DNA of 64,000 nucleotides from Citrus sinensis (taxonomy: Eukaryota; Streptophyta; Magnoliopsida; Sapindales; Rutaceae), in the NCBI RefSeq assembly GCF_022201045.2, contig NC_068559.1:25179501-25243500 (forward strand), written 5' to 3'. Position numbers and translations under genes: made by a program. Every line of letters starts with the position of its first letter. The stretch's first letter is position 1. Positions 47,899 through 59,200 of the stretch are shown in pieces. The notes beneath the pieces were generated by a model that did not search any database, had not been told where the DNA came from, and saw only the letters and a list, made by a program, of their open reading frames with translations.

Positions 47899-50591
47899 AT
47901 GTATGGATCCGACAAAGTCTCTGAAGATGCAGAGCGAACAGCTTTTAGGAAAGCTGAAAAGAAATACAAGCTATATTATGACGACTCTTCAAAATCCTCC
48001 AGAAAGTATCTCTCGTTATTAGCTTTCGTCCAATTCTTGCTTTTATTTTTCATTTGTAATGTTAACACGTGGTGCCTGACATTTCGTTTCAATTTTACAG
48101 GAAAAAACAACCAAAACAAGTTGACTTGTCTGATGTTTTGGATTTCAAGTCCATTCTAGATTCATACAATCAGAACGGTCAGCTTCCTCCAGGAATCGTC
48201 GCTGTCGAATGCGGTTTCAAATCCCCAGTTTTCCTCTTGGAAAATCATCCTGGTACCGATCTCTTTTATTTGAAATCGCCTTGTATTCATGATCTATAAA
48301 TTGTAAAGGTCGGTGATTGTATAGGGATTTTTGAATTTATGACTTATTCGATGTTGTAATTGCAATGCAGGGTTTTATTTCATTCCAGGTGCGTTAAGTA
48401 TGGAAGAACAAAGTAAATGGATAAGGGAGAGTTTAACAAGCTTCCCGCAGCCTCCTAACAGAACGAATCACAATGCATTTTATGGCCCCATAGATGACTT
48501 ATTCAGTGCTGTAAAAGAAAAGAAAGTATTGCTTGAAGAGGAGAGTTCAATTGGTAGTTTGGATTTGGGAGCTAGTTCTTGTACTAGTAATGAAGATGCT
48601 CATAGGTGGAAATTTTATGAGGAAGATATTGCCACACTGAGAGGAAAGACATGCAAGTCGGTTAAAGCCAGTGTTCTGTTGCGGAAGTTGCGGTGGTGTA
48701 CCCTTGGCTTACAATTTGACTGGTCCAAGGTAATTAGAAACTAGATGTTTGTCATTTCCTTTTTTTTAGCTTACTCTCCTGTATAGTGCTGTGTATGTTT
48801 TAAAATCCAAAATCATGTCTGTGTGACATCTTTCTTAGATTTGTTGTTTGCTTTATGTGATGATCTAATTATAGAACTAACTGAGTCTTTCTCACTTTAC
48901 TGGAATAATCTGCCTAGAGGCAAACACACTATATTCAACCAGGTTTAAGTTCACGCTATTCTAGGTTTTGATCCCAGGATCTCCTACTGAATGTATGCAT
49001 GATTTGCAGTGCCTTGCAGATGTTTGCATTCTTTTTCTTTTTGTTGAATAAATTGGGGGTATAACTCTGCGAAGTATATGAAGTTTGTATTAAGATCTGA
49101 AAGTGAGCTGCTTCTAAATTTTAAATTATCTTCTAAAGCTTTGTATATTGATGGTGTAGCGAAATTACAATGTGTCTCTCCCACATAAGAAGATTCCTGA
49201 TGCACTCTGTCAACTGGCTAGAAGATTAGCTGCACCTGCAATGCCCATTGGAGAAGAATTTCAGCCTGAAGCTGCAATAGTAAACTATTTTGGATTGGGT
49301 ACTTATAAAAGTTTGCACCTGACAGATGCTTTTACTGTTTATTTTATTGTATAATTTTGGTTATTGTAGAAAGGAAGCTAATTGATTGAAGATGAAATTG
49401 AAAACATATATTTACCATTTCTAATGGTTTTGAACTCTATTACGGGTTTAAAACTCGGTCATATGTGATTTTAGTTTGTCTTAGATATTAGAAGGGATGA
49501 CGACAGACTTTACAAATACTTCACTATTTTTACCTGAATTATTAAGGCAGAGACCTTTCTTCTTCTCTAGGCTGTGAGCAACCATGTTCTTAGATTTTCT
49601 CTCGTTTCAGGTGATACACTTGGGGGCCACCTGGATGACATGGAAGCAGATTGGAGTAAACCTATTGTAAGCATGAGGTATTTTAATATTTCACTCCACT
49701 ACTCTGTACGTGTATATAGCTTTCTGCTGCAGAATGTGAAGAAGAAAGATAAAGAGAAGTTAACTTATTTTTGGTGGTTTATAATTTCCATTCAGTTTGG
49801 GCTGCAAAGCCATTTTTCTTTTGGGAGGCAAGTCCAGGGAGGACCCACCATTAGCAATGTTTCTCCGAAGCGGTGATGCTGTACTTATGGCCGGAGAAGC
49901 AAGGGAATGTTTTCATGGTGAGTGCGTTCTGCCTGGCAATTTTATAATCACAATTTGGTGCATATGATCACATTTTAAAATCATAATGGCAGTCCACCTG
50001 TGTACGAGATAGACAATAAAACCTTCACGTTATATAAGCTTTAATCACGTACCATCCATGATGCATTTGTGAAAAAAGATAATTGCCTTGATGAAGGTTA
50101 ATGTTGGAATAGCAGATATTTGATACTGATCATTCAGCATAGGTGAAGTCAAAATTCCTTGATCAAAGACATTAGAATCTTTTTCAATGGGAATAACAAA
50201 AGCTTGCAAAAAGCAATTCTCCGCGACGAACTTAAATGATAGCCATGACAATGATCAACTACAATTTGTTTTTGTGGTATCAATATGCCTAACTTTTATC
50301 CCGTTGACTAATTCAATTACAATATCCTGCTACTATTCATGAGATTGAATCATTCGTGATGATGTAATATGGTTGTTGACTTTTGCAATTGATAGCAGTT
50401 TCTATAGCATAACTAGACATGGCTACTGACTTTTGACCTCTAATCTTGCAGGTGTACCACGGATTTTTACAGACAGAGAAAATGCTGAAATTGCCTCTCT
50501 TGATCTGCAGTTCTCACATGAAGATGATCATTTTTTCTTGGAATATATCAGAAATTCAAGAATCAACATCAACATAAGACAAGTTTTTTGA
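47899..50591 (+). CDS. AlkB homologue 1 (ALKBH1) Fe(II)/2-oxoglutarate dioxygenase
   Basis: Exons 47899-48005, 48101-48252, 48371-48729, 49160-49298, 49611-49677, 49796-49917 and 50452-50591 join in phase to 361 residues. Residues about 85-130 (HPGFYFIPGALSMEEQSKW) mark the usual AlkB entry. The double-stranded beta-helix core follows, with iron ligands H259 and D261 in GGHLDDME and H315 in ECFHG, and the 2-oxoglutarate-binding RININIR (352-358). The family oxidatively demethylates nucleic acids; ALKBH1 members act on tRNA m1A, 5-methylcytosine or DNA N6-methyladenine, in nucleus or organelles. All catalytic residues are intact. It lies in the same window as a YTH m6A reader, but 37 kb away with many elements between, so linkage is probably chance. 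Confidence 0.92.
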
Positions 50592-52955
50592 GTCTATAAT
50601 TCCACCATGTATTAAATTTTGATTTAACAGTCAGTTGAGGAAGTTTTCTTAAGACGCATATGTCGGATGTTGCTGCAATTAGAGAATGGAGGACTGGTTC
50701 GACGGCAACTAAAACTATTATGCTTAGTCATGTGAATAGCGGTTGATGCCTGTGTCAATTGGTTAGGCCCCTCAGGGAAGTTTAAGATAATGTGAATAGT
50801 GAGTGAGGGGATGCCGGTTGTAGGAATTGCAAGGACGTAGGGTTTAATTTTGCAGTAGGTATCCTGATTCATTTAGCTGAGAAGCAGAGTTGTGAAGTTG
50901 TGCAGCGATAACCTTACCAACATTGAAGCACACACAGGTCTCGGTTTTGCACGTGATTTGAAGACGAGGTTGGATTACACCATTTTTTTTCCCCCCGCAA
51001 AGATAGTATCTGTTTTTGACAGTCAAAATAAAAGCCGCACCGGTTGTGGTCTCAAAATTCATTTTCTAAAATTATATAATCTGTGGACCACCGTTTGTAC
51101 TGTTACTGCTTTCAATATTCTTGTTATATCAAAGCTTACATGTGAACCGTTGCAATAAAAAATGGGCTGCATTTTCAAGGCTGCGCCACCATCGCCACCA
51201 ACCGGGCAACCAATGCTTACTAAAGAAGAAACTCGCAAATTAGCACGTGGTCGTGCACCTAAATGTATTTGTTGGAGCTTGAAAATGGGAAGTCAAGACG
51301 TAATTTGATTTCAAACCTGAAGAGTCTACTAAAAAGGCGAGTCGTCGAAAAAAGTATTGTTTGACGATCCATTTCATTTAGTATTTAAAAAACAACTCAT
51401 AATTATTAGTCCACGTAAAAAGGATGCAAAATGGAACAAGATTCTTTCCCATTACGTCAGACGCAAAATATTACTCATAATTTGCATATGGACGGCTTGG
51501 GAACACATGGGACTGGAAGAGAAAGAGAGTTGGCGCTTGGATTTAATGATGATGACTGCCGATCCAAGACCAAGTGGTGGGATTGGTCTCATTCTACGAA
51601 ATATATCGTGCACGAAATTGAACTTAAAAGTTGAAGTATCTTTCCCAGTGTGTTGTCTGTGTATAAGCCGTTGAAAAAGATTTGAGGTCGCATATCAAAC
51701 GGATGGATTTCGGCATTTGGCCACTCTTTACAAGCTGCATCCTTCTTGGTGTAGGCGTCATAAAATCTGATCTTTTTGTGCTACTCAAAATATCTATGAT
51801 CTGTGGACCTGTCTATGGTACAGATTCTGTAACAAACATCTCCCGTCATCCCACCATCCGATTTTCTATTGTTTAGTTTCTCACTCCACATCCAACCACA
51901 TCCAACGGCTGATGCTGCAGTCTGTAGCTTACAGATCCTGTAAGCTAGTCAAGTCCATGATGTGTTTAACAAAAACAAATAAAAAATACTCTGTTATTTT
52001 TGAAGGGTTTGAAAGACATAAAAAATCTCAGTGAATCTTACTCACTAAAAACATTAAATCTTTTTAATCATTAATAATTTACTATCGAATAACATTCATA
52101 TTTACTTGACTGGAATATTTGATGAAATTATAAAATCAAAAAATAAAATTGTATGGTCCTGGACTACTTCATGTGATGTACTTTATCTATTTTAAACAAA
52201 AGGACAAAGATTATCGCCTACGGCGCGCATATTCTAGATTCATCTACTATTCATTTGGTTATCTTTAAACATTATAATAATAAAAATAGATAATATATAA
52301 TATGGGAGAAATATTCATATTATACAATTGAATAGATTACTATTAATTTTGGTCCGTCCATTTCATTTAAGATTGAGACATAAAATTAAATTTTTTTCTT
52401 AAATTCTTATAAGAACTAAGAACTTTTTAATTAATCCCAACAACTCCCCAATTACAAAATAATGGTAGTATTGTAATTGTAATTAGAAAAAAAAGAAGAA
52501 GAAGATTAAATCGTACCAATCAATAGTCATCGAACGGGATGGATTTGTTGTAACCGTTGACGCGCAAAGAAGAAGAGAGAAAAAAATAAAATAAAATAAA
52601 ATTGCATTCAAACATTCACAACACTAGAATCCAGAGAAATCCCAGGGCAAGAAGTCAAATCAAAAGAAGTAGAAGAGTAAAAGCAAAAATAAAATAAGCA
52701 AGCAAATGCAAACAAAACATCTTCGCATAACTCCAACAAGGGGCCAAGGAGGCTACAACTAATTTTCTTACAAGCCACCCAAAACTCACCCGTCTACGTG
52801 TACACAGCCGTCACCACTTTCTCTATTCCCACAAGATATAAGCCACGCCTCTTAATTAAATTCTCCCTAGGAAGATCTTCAACATTTCTCTCTGTCCCCG
52901 CCGAACCCATCTCCGTTCTTTCTCTGTTCCATTCATTCTTCGGTTCGCTAGCCAA
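50592..52955. other. Intergenic, possible degenerate coding sequence at 51.16-51.65 kb
   Basis: On the plus strand, 51161-51300 reads MGCIFKAAPPSPPTGQPMLT... to a stop. The 51431-51634 frame gives a WWDW-containing peptide. I do not recognise either, and they may be an old pseudogene. The 300 bases before 52956 contain CT-rich leader-like sequence for the small gene that follows. Confidence 0.3.
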
Positions 52956-53249
52956 ATGGGTCCATTCGTGTTGACTCAGGTGGCCACGGGACTCAGCGTC
53001 TTGGCCGGTGCCGCTCTGGTTAAATCCGTCATGGACCAGAAGCCCATGGCCGGCCCATTTGACAGGTGCCCCAGTTGCAACGGAACGGGTCGGGTCACGT
53101 GCATGTGCACGCGGTGGTCGGACGGCGATGTTGGGTGCCGGACCTGCGCCGGCTCGGGCCGCATGGCGTGTCGCAGCTGTGGAGGAACCGGTACCGGTCG
53201 GCCCCTCCCCGTTCAGCTATCGGTTCGTCGGCCGAACCGACCGTCTTAG
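52956..53249 (+). CDS. Small DnaJ-type cysteine-rich zinc-binding protein
   Basis: Intronless, 97 residues. An N-terminal hydrophobic or amphipathic stretch (VLTQVATGLSVLAGAALVKSV, 5-25) could be a membrane anchor or part of an organelle-targeting signal. The rest is a DnaJ-like cysteine-rich domain with CPSCNGTG (38-45), CMC (49-51), CRTCAGSG (61-68) and CRSCGGTG (72-79). There is no J domain, as in the BSD2-like group of plastid proteins that assist protein assembly (family knowledge). The second repeat is shortened compared with the canonical four CxxCxGxG units. The high-GC coding block sits in AT-rich DNA with a clear leader before the ATG. Confidence 0.85.
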   Translation: MGPFVLTQVATGLSVLAGAALVKSVMDQKPMAGPFDRCPSCNGTGRVTCMCTRWSDGDVGCRTCAGSGRMACRSCGGTGTGRPLPVQLSVRRPNRPS

Positions 53250-55170
53250 TTGGTTGGTTATTTCTGGTTCTGATATAGTCATCGTTTAGTCTCGAAACTC
53301 TCTTTCTAATTTTTTTTTTATGTTATTTTTTATTTTGCGAAATTCATAGTGTTGTAATTAATTATAAATTTGGTGCCGATACTTGAAAGAGAGACAAGTG
53401 ATTAGTAGGTGTTAATTGTAATGACATTACTCTTCGTATATACAAGGAGAAGAGATTATCATTTAATTTTGTGTTGGGTGCTTCTGCTGCACAAATCACA
53501 ATTCGGTTGCTTCTACAACTTAGAATTTGCGGATGTGATTTCGATATTTAATTTAATTTTAAATTTTGAACTTAGTTATAATCATTGCATTTAAATCTGT
53601 TTCTTCAAAATTGCCTTCATATTTTAATTGTTTTTATTATCATCTTATCTCTTATCAGAAAAGAACAGTATTGCAATTGTGTCTATATTTTTGGTGGTGG
53701 GTGTTTAATAGTTATACTTTGTAAGGAGCGGCTAAAATGTTTGGAAAACTGATTTTTATTCTTATTATTTGATGAAAATTTTGTATATTACTTTGTTTAA
53801 TTTACCCCTCAAGTGGTATGATTATCGAACATTCATTTCTGTTTACTTGTTGCTTCTATTTCAAAGCCCACAATCGTTTAATATTTCAATGGCAAACAAA
53901 GCCTTAGTTTAATAGTTTAATTGGACCTGAGGTTAGGTGAAGATGGCTGTTAGTGTTGTTTAAATTGGTAATCCAGGATTTTATTTATTAATGAAATCCT
54001 CCTTTTAGGGCACTATAGCAGTCAGTTTAACTACAATATGATTCTATAGCTGTCAATTGTGTGCAAAAGTACTTATGAAATCCTTAGCAAAGTAAAGTAG
54101 CATACAAAATGCTTAAATTATGAAATAAATAAATGAATAAAGTACTTTTTGGTCTCGTTCATACTTAATATACTTTTAATTATTATTATTAGGCGTTAGC
54201 GAATAGCCACCCTTCTAAGTTTATTATGCACATTAGCTGGTGGGCAAATTGCGTTTAGTTAGTAGAATGAAATATTTTAATTTGTGCAAATCCACCCTTT
54301 GTGTTTTATGCATAATAATAGCTGGTGCCAATTAGTTGATTTAGTGAACTTGCACGGAAGAAGCACTTCCCGAAAGGAAAGAAAGCGGAAAAGAAACGGA
54401 AAGAACAAAGAAAAACACACGACTGATTTGAACTGGTCAGCTACTTGGTCAGACTGGCAAGTCAACCAGATAAATTAAGTAATGAGAAGAGAAAGTTAGC
54501 GAAATATTTATCCTATTGATAGCGTTGAAGTTGATTTTTGTTTGTGCCTTTAAAGATGATAACAAAAAAATTATTAAATACAATTTGCTTGAACAAACCC
54601 AACCGAGAAATAAATAAATAAATAAATAAGTTTCGAGAAGTGATTAGTCCATTTTTGACATGTCTATTTGAAAGTTTCGCATATTTCAGCTTTTTCCCCC
54701 TTGTAATGCTCATGAGTCATGAGCTTTTTAAAGTATTTATGAGAAATTACATCATTTATTTTCAACGTTGGCGGCGCCGCCGTGACGACATGGCTTGCCG
54801 TATACAGTAAAAAATATCAGTATTAGAACTAAAATATTAGACTATATTGTATTAATTTCAAGTTTTGATATCAAATGGTATGTTAGTTAATAGGATATAT
54901 ATATATTTTTTTTTAAAAAAAAAAGAGGTTTAGATGGCTATGTGAAATTTTTGATACTAAACAACAATCGTTACACTTTATAACCCAAAGTTGATTAACA
55001 ACAGGGCGCAAGACTCACTTACAAGAAGATAAGATCCCCCAATAGCATTAACATAACCTTTGCAACATATGTCCATGCTATTATGTAAAGAATTTCTACA
55101 TGGAAGAAAATATATTTCCGCTCACCCTTTTCTAAAAAACACTGATTTTTAAAATCATTTTAATAGATAT
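53250..55170. other. Intergenic; imperfect direct repeat near 54.2-54.3 kb
   Basis: About 54207-54242 and 54294-54328 share CACCCTT..., TTTTATGCA and TTAGCTGGTG / ATAGCTGGTG, a direct repeat with about 87-bp spacing. An AAAT repeat lies at 54607-54629. No gene is recognised. Confidence 0.45.
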
Positions 55171-56129
55171 TGTTTGGGAAGGAAATATGAGACCAATAAT
55201 GAAGCGCCACGTGTCGATATTTAAGAGATTAATTTGTCTCGGGTACCTTGGGTATCTCGGATACTCTAGGTACCCCGGCTACCCTAAGGACTCCGGGGGT
55301 ACCTCGGGTACACCATGAAAGGATATAAAAATCTTCGTAAATATGTGAAGGGATATGTGGGCCCTGAATCGCAAAAAGATCGGTTTGATGCGTGTTGAAA
55401 AATAAGGAAATCTTGTGCCGCAAAAGAGGAGACAGCCGCCTGTCACGACAGTAAATCCGCCAAAAGTGTGATATTGTGACAGTTGGGACCACCAGCTTTT
55501 CCTGCTACACCTGCAAAATTACAACGGAATTGCAGAGGTACGCGGGACCACTCCACTACGCCCAGTACGTGAATACGCCACAAACTTGCTCTCCACTGAT
55601 ATTTTTGAAACGTCTAAGCCGCCATACGCATGAAAATAAGAATATTCCTGACATGACAGCAGGGAACACCACTAAAATAGCGCCAGGTGGCACGGCGACC
55701 GGGGTACACCATATAAATACTCAGGTTTGATTTTTATCAAGGAAGTGAACACACTCACCATAAAAAGAAACGAGGGTTTCTTCAACCTCAAAATCTCCAT
55801 TACCGAGAGCTTGCAAGCTCTCTAACCTGAGATAACCCAACTCTGACTTGAGCGTCAGAGTGTGGTCGCCGGCCACCCCCGGCTCCACCTCTGACTTTTG
55901 TTTGGTTGTTTCGCAGGTTTAAGGCGAGTTTCACCAGCCCTCTGCACCTAAAGTCAGACCCCCTCCATATCCTCCGTCATCTCAATCCTCCTCCACTCTA
56001 CAAAAAGCCCAAACAGCCCGCACGTGCCGAACAAGCGAGGTACCCTGCTCCCCGACAAAAATATAAATTTATTGCTCTTGGGTTGGTTTTGTGGTTTTTT
56101 ATTCATTGACCCAAAATCAGCCGCAAACA
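55171..56129 (+). repeat. 5' LTR of the Tat element (left boundary approximate)
   Basis: The right boundary CA at 56128-56129 is fixed by the primer-binding site two bases on. The left boundary TGTTTGGG at 55171 is a guess. A cluster of GGGTACC / CCGGGTACC-like repeats lies at 55236-55312. The TATA box and CT-rich leader (55712 onwards) support promoter function. Confidence 0.65.
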
Positions 56130-56131
56130 AT

Positions 56132-56149
56132 TGGCGCCGTCTGTGGGGA
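56132..56149 (+). promoter_or_regulatory. Primer-binding site of the Tat element
   Basis: TGGCGCCGTCTGTGGGGA sits just after the 5' LTR. This pattern is usual for Tat elements and primes reverse transcription from a host tRNA; the exact tRNA is not resolved here. Confidence 0.85.
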
Positions 56150-56207
56150 CACGAGCAAAAAGCTTCCACACAGTGCTAAGCTTGTCAGTACGTGTGCTTG
56201 CACAGCC

Positions 56208-59200
56208 ATGGCACCCGACGTACCCACTGATAACCAAATGTTAGGTCATGATAGAGCAGAGGACCACGGCGGTGATGAGAGGGGTGACTCGACAAGGAGG
56301 GCATCCCGCCTAGAGAAAGGCAAATCAGTTAAGCAATCAGCTGGTATTCAACCCGACGAGGAGCCCATTACTCATAAACACTTTGAGGATTTAGCTCATG
56401 CGATTCTCAGAGCAGTAGGATCTCGGGTACCCGAAGCAGCCACTTCTCCGGTAACTCAAGATGTCCCGCCTCCACGCTGTGAGAAACAGATCATACCAAG
56501 ATCTGAAATACCGGAGGGAAGTAGACCAAAGCATGGGCCATCGGGCACCCGTTCAAGGTTTCAAGCCGCCGGCTCCCGGGAAGAACGCTCCACTGCCTCT
56601 TGTTATTCCCGCAGTAGCCAGGGTACCAAACGCAAACAAAAAGCCCATGAAGATCTCCGGTACAAGTTGAACGCCAAAAGAGCTTCCCAGACAACAGCGG
56701 CCTCCTCAGGTGCACCTGGGGTACCCCGCGAGTTCCTGGAAAAAATGGAGTACCTCGAAGCTCAAGTGAAGCTCCTTTCTGAAAAACAAAACCCCACCAA
56801 TGCTCTAGCGCCAGCAGTGCATAACTCGCCATTCACCATGGAGATTCGGACAGCGGTTCTCCCGGAAGCGTTCACCATGCCTCAAATACAACAATACTCG
56901 GGTACCTCAGATCCCGTGGAACATGCTGAGTTATATCGTGACCAGATGATGATTAAAGGAGTGGGCGACAATGCTATGTGCCGGATGTTCCCGCATACCC
57001 TCACCGGACCAGCCAAGTCATGGTTCCGATCGTTGAAGGCAGGTAGTGTATCCTCCCTAGACCAGCTCCTAAAAGATTTTGTTCATGAGTTTGGTTATGC
57101 ATCCACCCAAGACATAACATCCTCCAAGCTTGCTTTCATCAAGCAAGGGGATTCGGAGTCTTTAGCCGAGTACGTAACCCGCTTCCACCAAGAGGTGTTG
57201 CGTATCGGTACATTTGGTCACCAACATACTCTCACTCATTTTGAAAAGAATTTGCGTTTGGGGAAGTTATGGCGGTCATTTCAAAAACACCGCCCTCTTT
57301 CATATGGGGAAGCTCGTTCTCGAGCCCTGCAACAAATAGAAATGGATGATAAGTGTAACCTAAAGCGAGAGGAAGACAGAGTCGAAGTTGTGAGAAACAA
57401 GGAGAAACCCAAGAGAGCCGATGTACCTCAGGTACCCTCTCGAGCACCCTGGGTACACAGCCCACCTCGTCCAACCCCACGTGGGAGAGGACTGAATATC
57501 CCTGGTGTACCCCGGGTACCTCAGGTACCCTTCCGAGCACCCCGAGTACATAGCCCACCGCTACCGCCAGAACAACGAGAAGCACCACAAAAATCCAGAT
57601 ATGACTCTTTCCACCATTTGAATCAATCTCCAGAACAAATATTTTACCATATTAGGGATACAGGGATGCTTCGCCCATCTAAGCCAATTCGAAAATACCC
57701 CAATATGAAGCATAGCTTGAAGTATTGTGAGTTTCACGAAGATTTCGGCCATAGCACCGCCGAATGCTTTCACTTGAGGGAAGAAATTGAGTCATTGATT
57801 CTGAGTGGGTATCTCAAGGAATTTGTGGCTGATATGCGTGAGGCAAGGAAGTTCTCGGAGCAAGATAAGGGTAAACAAGTTGCTAACCCTCATCCCGAAG
57901 CCGAGATACCCCAGGGGTCTAAGAAAGGCGTGTATGTTCGAATGATAGCAGGGGGTCCTACTCTCGCTGGGGAATCTAGACGGGCCATCAAACGTTACAG
58001 CAAGCCACCAATTTTGGATCGCCCTGGAAAAGAAGTGAACTTCGCTTGTCAAAATCAACATAGGGTACCTGGGGTACCCCACCATCCCCCATCCATCCTT
58101 TTCACAGAGCAAGATGCTAAAGATGTCTCGTACCCCCATGACGACGCCTTAGTAATAACGTTGAAGGTTGCTACTGGTAAAGTAGCAAGAACTCTTGTAG
58201 ACACCGGCAGCTCCGTTGATATCATTTTCAAAAGCGCCTTGGATCAACTATTCATTGAATCGCCAAAGATCACCCCATGTGCTACACCTCTTATTGGGTT
58301 CGCCAGCGATATGGTTATCCCAAAGGGCATCATTACGCTGCCCGTTACACTTGGTAAGGTACCTCACCGTGTTGTTCATATGATTGATTTTCTTATTGTG
58401 GATCACCCAGGTGCCTATAATATCATCTTGGGAAGACCATTCTTAGCAACAACTAAGGCAGCAATCTCCATGCATTACCTCGCCATGAAGATTCTAACCG
58501 CTGGAGAAATTATCACGATCAAAGGGGATCAACAATCGGCTCGAGGATGCTACTCGGTCGCATCGAAAGTGAGCTACCAAATCGCCACCAATATGTTCCT
58601 GGAGGGGTACCCCGTCAGTACAAGTTCATTTACCAGCCTATCCAAGCGGGCACTGGCTAGACGCCGGAGAATTGCACGTAAGAAAACTCAACGGTCCACG
58701 AACTCCCAGGTACCCCAAGCGCCGTATGAAGCTGGGCCAATGGAAGTGGACGTGGTAGCTCCCAGGGCACCACTGGTGCCCCAAAGTCCCAATTCATCAT
58801 CAATGGGAGAAGTCGAGGTACCCTTGGATCCCCGGGTACCGAAAGATGAAAAGTGAGGAACACCGGCTGAGGATCTTGTGTCTGTTTTGATCTACAATAA
58901 GGACCCAACCAAGATGGTCAAGGTAGGCTCCAACCTCTCTGACCAATACCGAGAGCAGCTTATTGAGTTCTTAAGGAAAAACTTAGATGTGTTCGCTTGG
59001 TCTCACGCGGACATGCCGGGTATCCCGCCTTCTATCGCCTGTCACAAGCTCAATGTCGATCCACATCATAGGCCTGTCAAGCAAAAACGTCGAGCTTTCA
59101 ACCAGGAACGCTATGACGCCATTGAACAAGAAGTGGACCGATTGCTAGCAACGGGGTTTATTAGGGAGGCGGTGTACCCCGATTGGGTCTCAAATGTTGT

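Noticed and set aside
47899..50591. Functional m6A writer/eraser/reader cluster with the YTH gene
   Set aside because: The two genes are about 37 kb apart with six other elements or genes between them, and ALKBH1 is not the main mRNA m6A eraser in plants; co-location is probably chance.
51161..51690. Possible gene with several medium frames after the ALKBH1-like gene
   Set aside because: The frames do not join by consensus splice sites and carry stops; no domain is recognised, so only a degenerate-sequence note was kept.
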